From Bacteroidales bacterium (GTDB taxonomy: Bacteria > Bacteroidota > Bacteroidia > Bacteroidales > UBA10428): 13,632 bases of DNA. A model generated the notes under the pieces. It was not told the DNA's origin, made no database searches, and worked only from the letters and a program-made list of their open reading frames with translations. Both the position numbers and the translations under genes were made by a program. Within the stretch, counting starts at the first letter, position 1; each line of letters starts with the position of its first letter. Shown here piece after piece: positions 7,465 to 11,782 of this stretch. The stretch lies in NCBI GenBank assembly GCA_016938095.1, contig JAFGVG010000139.1:1-13632 (forward strand). The letters are read 5' to 3'.

Positions 7465-8325
7465 TTATTCCATTATATATTTACCTTTCAAATATTCTCC
7501 CATAATTTGTAAACCACTGGTGAAGGGCCTTATGGCTTCAATTGCCTGGTAGTAGTGCCTGTAACTCTCGATCTCTAAATCCACAAAGAACTGGTATTCC
7601 CAGTCTTTCCCAATAATGGGCATAGACTGTACTTTGGCAAGGTTGATGTCATAAAACGAGAGAATGGAGAGCACTTTTGACAGTCCTCCGATTTTATGTG
7701 CCAATGCAAAAGTAAGAGAAGCCTTGTTAATGGCCAGTACATCGTGGTGTTCACCATTCCGGCCTTTCAGGATAAGAAAGCGGGTATAGTTTTTTTTATG
7801 TGTTTCGATGCCTTCGGCAATGATCTCAAGATGATACTGTTCTGCTGCCCTTGTCGATGATATGGCTGCGACATTTTTAAGTTTATTGTCGGCTATTTCT
7901 TTTGCACTGAGTGCTGTATCGGCACTGTCGATCAGCTTTATGGCAGGGTAGTCGTCAAAAAATTTCTGGCATTGCAGTATAGCCATGGGGTGCGAATAAA
8001 CTTCGCGTATATCTGATACTTTTTGTCCAGGTAAAGCTACAAGGTTTTGCTTAACGCGTAGGTAAATTTCACCAACAATCTGCAGGTTCGATTCAAGCAG
8101 CAGGTTATAGTTGGGAAGAATGCTGCCGGCAATTGAATTCTCTATGGCAGTAATACCAAAATCGACTTTTCCCTGTTTCAGGGCTTTAAAAAGGTCTTTG
8201 AAAGTGTTTCGCGGAACTATTTCTATGGTTTCATTTTCGAAGTAACCGTGCGCGGCTATTTCGTGAAAGGCGCCATATCCGCCCTGTATGGCAATACGTT
8301 TTGTCTTTGTAGGGTTATTATTCAT
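7465..8325 (-). CDS. pheA: Prephenate dehydratase with ACT domain
   Basis: Converts prephenate to phenylpyruvate, the committed step to phenylalanine. The 286 residues start RIAIQGGYGAFHEIAA (10-25), followed by GKVDFGITAIENSIAGSI (52-69), SHPMAILQC (111-119) and the catalytic Thr-Arg-Phe at 181-183, and then an ACT domain from about 203 to 275 (LTFALAHKIGGLSKVLSIL ... IIGKDWEYQFFVDL). The ACT domain is the expected Phe-feedback site. The ESRP motif of proteobacterial enzymes reads VQSMP (232-236) here, which I believe is usual for Bacteroidota. There is no fused chorismate mutase. It is the first structural gene of the operon and lies 26 bases downstream of the attenuator T-run, so all six genes would be subject to that switch. 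Confidence 0.95.
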   Translation of the reverse strand: MNNNPTKTKRIAIQGGYGAFHEIAAHGYFENETIEIVPRNTFKDLFKALKQGKVDFGITAIENSIAGSILPNYNLLLESNLQIVGEIYLRVKQNLVALPGQKVSDIREVYSHPMAILQCQKFFDDYPAIKLIDSADTALSAKEIADNKLKNVAAISSTRAAEQYHLEIIAEGIETHKKNYTRFLILKGRNGEHHDVLAINKASLTFALAHKIGGLSKVLSILSFYDINLAKVQSMPIIGKDWEYQFFVDLEIESYRHYYQAIEAIRPFTSGLQIMGEYLKGKYIME

Positions 8326-8351
8326 TGTTCTTGGTTTAGTTCGACAACTGC

Positions 8352-8385
8352 AAAAAAAAAAGCCCCGCTTTCACGGGGCCTTCTT
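8352..8385 (-). terminator. Attenuator terminator upstream of pheA
   Basis: On the minus strand GCCCCG (8379-8374) and CGGGGC (8367-8362) form a perfect six-bp GC stem with the six-base loop TGAAAG. Flanking A and T bases lengthen the stem, and ten T residues follow (8361-8352). This is a strong Rho-independent terminator placed between the leader peptide and pheA, so transcription would stop before the operon unless the stem is prevented from forming. Confidence 0.92.
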
Positions 8386-8463
8386 GTTATAATATCGTTT
8401 TACTATACAAATAGAGCCCCTTCAGGATTTCCAGAAGTAAAAGTAAAAAAAGAAGAAAGCGCT
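8361..8463 (-). promoter_or_regulatory. Aromatic-amino-acid attenuator: alternative RNA pairings 1:2, 2:3, 3:4
   Basis: Four segments can pair in mutually exclusive ways. Segment 1 is AGCGCTTTC (8463-8455), inside the leader peptide just at the first Phe codon. Segment 2 is GAAGGGGCT (8423-8415), at the leader stop. Segment 3 is GGCCCCG (8380-8374) and segment 4 is CGGGGCT (8367-8361). 1:2 gives seven Watson-Crick pairs and one G-U with one G-G mismatch. 2:3 gives GGGGC with GCCCC plus a G-U. 3:4 is the terminator. A ribosome stalled on the early aromatic codons covers segment 1 and frees segment 2 to trap segment 3, so transcription continues. A ribosome reaching the stop codon covers segment 2 and the terminator forms. 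The pairings were drawn by hand; no folding energy was computed. Confidence 0.85.
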
Positions 8464-8481
8464 ATTTGAAATAGTATGCAT
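8422..8481 (-). CDS. Aromatic leader peptide MHTISNSAFFFFYFYFWKS
   Basis: A 19-codon reading frame starting ATG at 8481 and ending TGA at 8424-8422. Residues 9-17 are nine aromatic residues in a row, FFFFYFYFW, using TTC TTC TTT TTT TAC TTT TAC TTC TGG. An in-frame TGA (8490-8488) precedes the ATG, so no longer form from this frame exists. It starts about a dozen bases after the predicted transcription start, with no clear Shine-Dalgarno, as is common in Bacteroidota. It is too short to be an ordinary protein. Its position ahead of a terminator and of pheA makes it a leader peptide like PheL or TrpL of enteric bacteria, but one that reads Phe, Tyr and Trp together, matching an operon for the common aromatic pathway. 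Confidence 0.93.
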   Translation of the reverse strand: MHTISNSAFFFFYFYFWKS

Positions 8482-8499
8482 ATTCAGTCAATATGAATG

Positions 8500-8530
8500 C
8501 AAATATACAACAGGATTTGAGAAAAAAAAA
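8500..8530 (-). promoter_or_regulatory. Promoter of the aromatic operon (Bacteroidota type)
   Basis: TATATTTG at 8507-8500 on the minus strand matches the Bacteroidota -7 element TAnnTTTG exactly. About 19 bases further upstream lies a T-rich stretch (8530-8522) that can serve as the -33 TTTG element with three of four matches. Transcription would start near 8495, giving a short untranslated lead into the leader peptide. Confidence 0.75.
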
Positions 8531-8549
8531 TATTGGAGGTTTTTTTTTG

Positions 8550-8577
8550 TTAGCTATTGGCTATTAGCTGTTGGCGA
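8550..8577. repeat. Tandem heptamer array B (TTRGCTR-like x4) between the aromatic promoter and nth
   Basis: Four 7-bp units on the + strand: TTAGCTA, TTGGCTA, TTAGCTG and TTGGCGA. They lie in the gap between the divergent aromatic operon promoter and nth, next to a run of eight T. The rest of 8508-8677 is AT-rich and shows only the possible nth promoter. Confidence 0.75.
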
Positions 8578-8644
8578 AAAGCCATTAAACATATCGGTAG
8601 AACAGGGTTACAGTTGATGGTTACACCATATAATAGATATATAC

Positions 8645-8652
8645 TATATTTA
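8645..8652 (+). promoter_or_regulatory. Possible -7 element for nth
   Basis: TATATTTA matches seven of eight positions of TAnnTTTG, 26 bases before the nth start codon. No convincing -33 TTTG is seen at the right distance, so this is tentative. Confidence 0.4.
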
Positions 8653-8677
8653 CAAGGATAACGATAATTATGTTCAA

Positions 8678-9346
8678 ATGACAACACGCGAAAGATATGT
8701 GCGGGTAAAGGAATATTTTGAGAAAAACATGCCTGAGGCCGAAACCGAATTGCATTACGGTGATCCTTTCAGCCTGGTTGTTTCGGTTATATTGTCAGCA
8801 CAATGCACCGATAAGCGGGTGAACATGATTACGCCGGCGTTGATGGAGCGTTTTCCAACACCATATGAAATGGCTGCAGCTGAGCCCGGGGATATTTTCC
8901 CTTACATCCGTTCTTGTTCCTATCCGAATAACAAAGCCCGTCATTTATCGGCCATGGCAAGAAAAATTGTAAACGATTTCAAGGGCAAAGTGCCGGAATC
9001 AGTGGATGATCTGATGAGCCTTCCCGGGGTGGGACGGAAAACAGCAAACGTTATTACGCTTGTAGCATTTGGCAATCCTGCTATGCCGGTGGATACGCAC
9101 GTTTTCAGGGTTGCGGCCAGACTTGGCCTGACAAATGGCGCAAAAACCCCTCAGGCTGCTGAACAGCAATTAATCAAGAACTTTCCCCGGCATGTGCTAT
9201 CAAGAGCTCATCATTGGTTGATTTTGCATGGCCGGTATGTATGCATTGCACGTAAACCCAAATGCGGTGAATGCGGGCTGAGGGAAGTCTGTAAGTATTA
9301 TAGGAGTCAGGATAAGGACGAGATTAAGGTGCCAATGAAAAAATGA
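8678..9346 (+). CDS. nth: Endonuclease III (DNA glycosylase/AP lyase)
   Basis: Removes oxidised pyrimidines from DNA and cuts the resulting abasic site, in base excision repair. The 222-residue protein has the helix-hairpin-helix LPGVGRKTANV (115-125) with catalytic Lys121, and MPVDTHVFRVAARLGL with catalytic Asp139. The C-terminal [4Fe-4S] cluster motif is complete: Cys189, Cys196, Cys199 and Cys205, spaced C-X6-C-X2-C-X5-C. Length is close to the 211 of E. coli. MTTRERYVRVKEYF is the only sensible start, although there is no good Shine-Dalgarno. It stands alone, divergent from the aromatic operon and convergent with the UpxY-like gene 24 bases away. Confidence 0.96.
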   Translation: MTTRERYVRVKEYFEKNMPEAETELHYGDPFSLVVSVILSAQCTDKRVNMITPALMERFPTPYEMAAAEPGDIFPYIRSCSYPNNKARHLSAMARKIVNDFKGKVPESVDDLMSLPGVGRKTANVITLVAFGNPAMPVDTHVFRVAARLGLTNGAKTPQAAEQQLIKNFPRHVLSRAHHWLILHGRYVCIARKPKCGECGLREVCKYYRSQDKDEIKVPMKK

Positions 9347-9370
9347 ATAATGAAAGAATGAAAGGAATTC

Positions 9371-9901
9371 TTATTGCTTTTTTTTCATGTCCGGGGATGG
9401 CTCAACTGGTTCAACAAAGTAAGGGTCGATGTCAATGACCATGTTATAATTGAGGGCGTTAATGCTGATGACAAGTTTATGAAAACCTTTTATTAATAAT
9501 ATGTTTCCCCTGAGTCCTTTCAGCGTACCTTGGTTGATAAGCACTTCCTGCCCCTTTTTCAGTTCAGTCGGCTCACGGTTAATAGGTATCTTGGCGCCAA
9601 GGAGTATCTTAAGGTTGTTAATCTGGTATTCGGGAATAGGAACTGGTTTACCATCGAAATGAAGAATTTTTACCACGCCATTGGTTTGTAATACCTTCAT
9701 ATATTGTTTTTTGGTAATGTGAACAAACAAATACGAATTGATAAGGGGAACCTGGAGGGTTTTTTTGCGATCGCTCCACTTTCTGATGGTGGTTAATAAC
9801 GGAAGGTAATGCTCAATATGTTGCTGTGTGAATTCTGCTGCAACTTTTTTTTCGTTACATACGCGGGTGTATACGGCATACCATTGAGGGGCTTGGTCCA
9901 T
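9371..9901 (-). CDS. UpxY/NusG-like transcription antitermination protein (orphan)
   Basis: A NusG paralogue of 176 residues from the ATG at 9901 (MDQAPQWYAVYTRVCNEKK). An upstream start at 9952 would add 17 hydrophobic residues that do not fit the family. Residues 6 to about 105 are an NGN domain, with WYAVYTR at its start, HYLPLLTTIRKWSDRKK and the strand VPLINSYLFVHI. Residues from about 112 carry a KOW-like segment (LKKGQEVLINQGTLKGLRGNI). NusG itself is usually encoded beside ribosomal protein L11, so this is more likely a specialised factor like UpxY of Bacteroides, which lets RNA polymerase pass leader terminators of capsule operons. Unlike those, no polysaccharide genes follow: on its own strand only the antisense of nth comes next, then the aromatic operon leader about 890 bases away. 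The end is lysine-rich (DMKKKQ). Confidence 0.88.
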   Translation of the reverse strand: MDQAPQWYAVYTRVCNEKKVAAEFTQQHIEHYLPLLTTIRKWSDRKKTLQVPLINSYLFVHITKKQYMKVLQTNGVVKILHFDGKPVPIPEYQINNLKILLGAKIPINREPTELKKGQEVLINQGTLKGLRGNILLIKGFHKLVISINALNYNMVIDIDPYFVEPVEPSPDMKKKQ

Positions 9902-10095
9902 TGACTTAAATATTATTGGTGTGAAAAATAACAAAAAGAACGGATATGACAATGAACAATAAATAAAGAAATGACGGCGTAAGCAGGGCCAGTTTGGAGT
10001 AGCCTGAATCTATTATTAAGTATCCACTTTCATTAGTTACATTTAACCTGCCAACGTTAGGCACCGAACCTGTAAATCGATCAGGTAAGCAAAAA

Positions 10096-10130
10096 ACTCC
10101 GAACTTCGAACTCCGAACTTCGAACTTCGA
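10096..10130. repeat. Tandem heptamer array C (ACTYCGA x5)
   Basis: Five uninterrupted 7-bp units differing only at one C/T position: ACTCCGA, ACTTCGA, ACTCCGA, ACTTCGA, ACTTCGA. It lies about 50 bases upstream of the predicted promoter of the lipoprotein gene. Confidence 0.88.
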
Positions 10131-10152
10131 TTGTTAATAAGCTGTTCATTCC

Positions 10153-10186
10153 TTTCTTTAAAAAAACAAACAATTAAGTAACTTTG
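10153..10186 (+). promoter_or_regulatory. Predicted promoter for the lipoprotein/secreted protein pair
   Basis: TAACTTTG (10179-10186) matches the Bacteroidota -7 element TAnnTTTG exactly. TTTC or TTTA at 10153-10160 can act as the -33 element, 18-22 bases upstream. The start codon is 131 bases further on, leaving a leader of about 125 bases in which I see only a weak hairpin (GCGGG/CCTGC near 10214-10230). Confidence 0.6.
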
Positions 10187-10317
10187 GCTATAATTCATCG
10201 TTAAACATAGCAAATGCGGGTAATCCTGCAAATGAATTTTGAATTGTTAAAAAATGCATTAATTTTACTATAGTGATTCTTACATATTTAAGGGATCGAA
10301 TTTTAAACTAATAGCAC

Positions 10318-11259
10318 ATGCGAAATTACTACACTACTTTACGATTTGCCGGCCTGATAATTCTTTCCGGAATACTCATGCTGGGCAATGCCTGCAAATC
10401 CGGTAAAAAAGGGCAGGAAGGAAAGGAAGTCGGGATTGAAGATTTTTTAACAGAGGAAGATATTTTTGACGACATTGACAAGGCAAAGAAAATATTTTAC
10501 TCGTTGCCTTCGCCACTTGAGACGGCTATGCTGCTTAAGTCAGCTGGTGTTTCATACAATGAGGAGGTGTTAAACGATCTGGCCAATGTTGAAAAATATT
10601 CTACCAACAAAAGCAAGGCGCTCAACCTGGGTATCTATACAACCGACCTTAGTTTTGCCTGCTTGTTTGATCAGGCACAGACCTCGCTGGCGTATATGGA
10701 CGCAACCAAAAAACTTGCTACCGAAATGGGCATTAGCGATGCTATTGACGAAGAAACCATGAAACGCCTGGAACAAAATCTGAATAAAAGGGATGTGGTA
10801 ATGGATATTATTTCAGAAACTTTCCTGAACTCCAGTTCATACCTGAAAGAGAATGATCAGCAGGATGTCGCTGCCATGGTGCTGGTTGGCGGATGGATCG
10901 AAGGCCTTTACATCGGAACCCAAATGGTGGGCAGTCAGCCCATTGAGGGTAATAAGCTTGTAGACCGTATTGCAGAGCAGAAACTGTCATTCAGTATTGT
11001 CGAAAGAATGTTACAGGACAATATTAAAAATGCCCGCGGTGAAGAAAACCGTGATATAGTTGAACTTATTAATGAACTACATGCCACCAAGGCAGCTTTT
11101 GAAAAGATAGAAGTACAAACTTCCTCGGTTAAAATTGATGAAAACGATACAGCCGATGTGGCAGTTTTAAAATCGCAAACTAAAATAAATGTTACCCCGG
11201 AAGCGTTTAAGGAGCTTCAGGCTGCTGTTCAATCATTAAGAAATAACTTCGTTCAATAA
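10318..11259 (+). CDS. Predicted lipoprotein of unknown function
   Basis: 313 residues beginning with a lipoprotein-type signal: MRNYYTTLRF, hydrophobic AGLIILSGILMLG, then NAC with Cys26. The lipobox is loose (Gly at -3, Leu at -4). The residues after the cysteine (KSGKKGQEGKE) lack the early acidic cluster of the Bacteroidota surface-export signal, so I infer that it stays facing the periplasm. The mature part is predicted all-helical, with SLPSPLETAMLL near 61-72, YSTNKSKALNLGIYTTDLSF and VGGWIEGLYIGTQMV, which look like conserved-family blocks and resemble hypothetical Bacteroidota lipoproteins I cannot name. No enzyme motif is seen. Only 11 bases separate it from the next gene, so the two are probably co-transcribed and may work together. 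Confidence 0.82.
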   Translation: MRNYYTTLRFAGLIILSGILMLGNACKSGKKGQEGKEVGIEDFLTEEDIFDDIDKAKKIFYSLPSPLETAMLLKSAGVSYNEEVLNDLANVEKYSTNKSKALNLGIYTTDLSFACLFDQAQTSLAYMDATKKLATEMGISDAIDEETMKRLEQNLNKRDVVMDIISETFLNSSSYLKENDQQDVAAMVLVGGWIEGLYIGTQMVGSQPIEGNKLVDRIAEQKLSFSIVERMLQDNIKNARGEENRDIVELINELHATKAAFEKIEVQTSSVKIDENDTADVAVLKSQTKINVTPEAFKELQAAVQSLRNNFVQ

Positions 11260-11270
11260 ATTATAACGCT

Positions 11271-11711
11271 ATGAAAAAGTTCCTACCCCATATATTGACA
11301 CTGACCTTACTGCTTGCCATTAATCTTACGGCCGATGCCCAATGTAAGGGCTTTGCCAAAAAGCTTTGCAAGCTTGAGCTTACAGGATATATTCACGATG
11401 GGAATTATCATGCTGCCATACTTACCGAGGGAGAGGAAGCGGAATTGTACAAAACTTTTTATTCCGGACAGAATTACCGTTTGGCAATATGCGGATCTGA
11501 GACACTTTCTGCCATAGAGTTTCAGGTGGTTGATGCATATAAAAATGTGCTGTTCGATAACCGGCAACACAACATGACAGAAACTTGGGATTTCATGCTC
11601 GAATCGAGCCAGCAATTAAAAATTGTGGTCAAAGTTCCGGTTTCTGCACAGAAATCAGAGTATCCCAATAGCGGATGTGTAGCCATCATGTTCGGGTTCC
11701 AGGAAAATTAA
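11271..11711 (+). CDS. Small secreted protein of unknown function
   Basis: 146 residues with a clear signal peptide (MKKFLPHILTLTLLLAINLTADA, cleaved before QCKGF). The mature part of about 123 residues looks beta-rich, with three cysteines near its start or middle (CKGF, KLCKL, ICGS) and one close to the end (GCVAIMFGF), so a disulfide-tied domain in the periplasm or outside is plausible. I do not recognise the family and see no catalytic motif. It lacks a T9SS sorting domain. It follows the lipoprotein gene by 11 bases and is followed by the palindromic repeat pair that probably ends transcription. Confidence 0.78.
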   Translation: MKKFLPHILTLTLLLAINLTADAQCKGFAKKLCKLELTGYIHDGNYHAAILTEGEEAELYKTFYSGQNYRLAICGSETLSAIEFQVVDAYKNVLFDNRQHNMTETWDFMLESSQQLKIVVKVPVSAQKSEYPNSGCVAIMFGFQEN

Positions 11712-11716
11712 CCGTA

Positions 11717-11771
11717 GAGACGCATTTCAAATGCGTCTCATTGATTGATGACGCATTTCAAATGCGTCTCA
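11717..11771. repeat. Duplicated perfect palindrome GACGCATTT-C-AAATGCGTC
   Basis: A 22-bp direct repeat (11719-11740 and 11750-11771) with a 9-base spacer. Each copy contains a palindrome: GAGACGCATTT, one C, AAATGCGTCTC in the first (11717-11739, 11-bp arms), and 9-bp arms in the second (11750-11768). The second copy is followed by a T-run (11775-11781), so on the + strand it can act as a terminator for the secreted protein gene. The same copy contains the uvrA stop codon on the minus strand. Confidence 0.9.
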
Positions 11772-11782
11772 ACAATTTTTTT
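11750..11782 (+). terminator. Possible intrinsic terminator of the lipoprotein/secreted protein unit
   Basis: The 9-bp perfect palindrome arms with a one-base centre (in RNA, a stem with a small loop of A/T bases) are followed after six bases by seven T residues. The gap before the T-run is a little long, so efficiency is uncertain. Confidence 0.5.

Larger units (their letters stand above)
9902..10317. other. Intergenic region between divergent UpxY-like and lipoprotein genes
   Basis: 416 bases without a gene. It holds a heptamer array (10096-10130) and a promoter-like site for the lipoprotein gene (10153-10186). I found no tRNA, no recognisable riboswitch and no strong hairpin. No CAAAnnTA (the reverse of TAnnTTTG) was found as a promoter for the UpxY-like gene. 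Confidence 0.6.

Noticed and set aside
8352..8385. Plain terminator of an upstream minus-strand gene
   Set aside because: No gene other than the 19-codon leader lies upstream on that strand before nth, and the predicted promoter is only about 120 bases away, so it is an attenuator and not the end of a normal gene.
8248..8469. + strand frame across the pheA start and attenuator
   Set aside because: It is antisense to pheA and the leader peptide and runs through the terminator stem; the minus-strand reading explains every element.
9902..9952. 17-residue hydrophobic N-terminal extension of the UpxY-like protein as a membrane anchor
   Set aside because: NusG-family proteins are cytoplasmic and start just before WYAVYT; ATG 9901 fits.
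10096..10130. Origin-type iterons or operator array
   Set aside because: The 7-bp units are head-to-tail without spacers, and no replication initiator or regulator gene adjoins them.
11717..11771. CRISPR array
   Set aside because: Only two copies, a 9-base spacer, and a perfectly palindromic unit; no cas genes are nearby.
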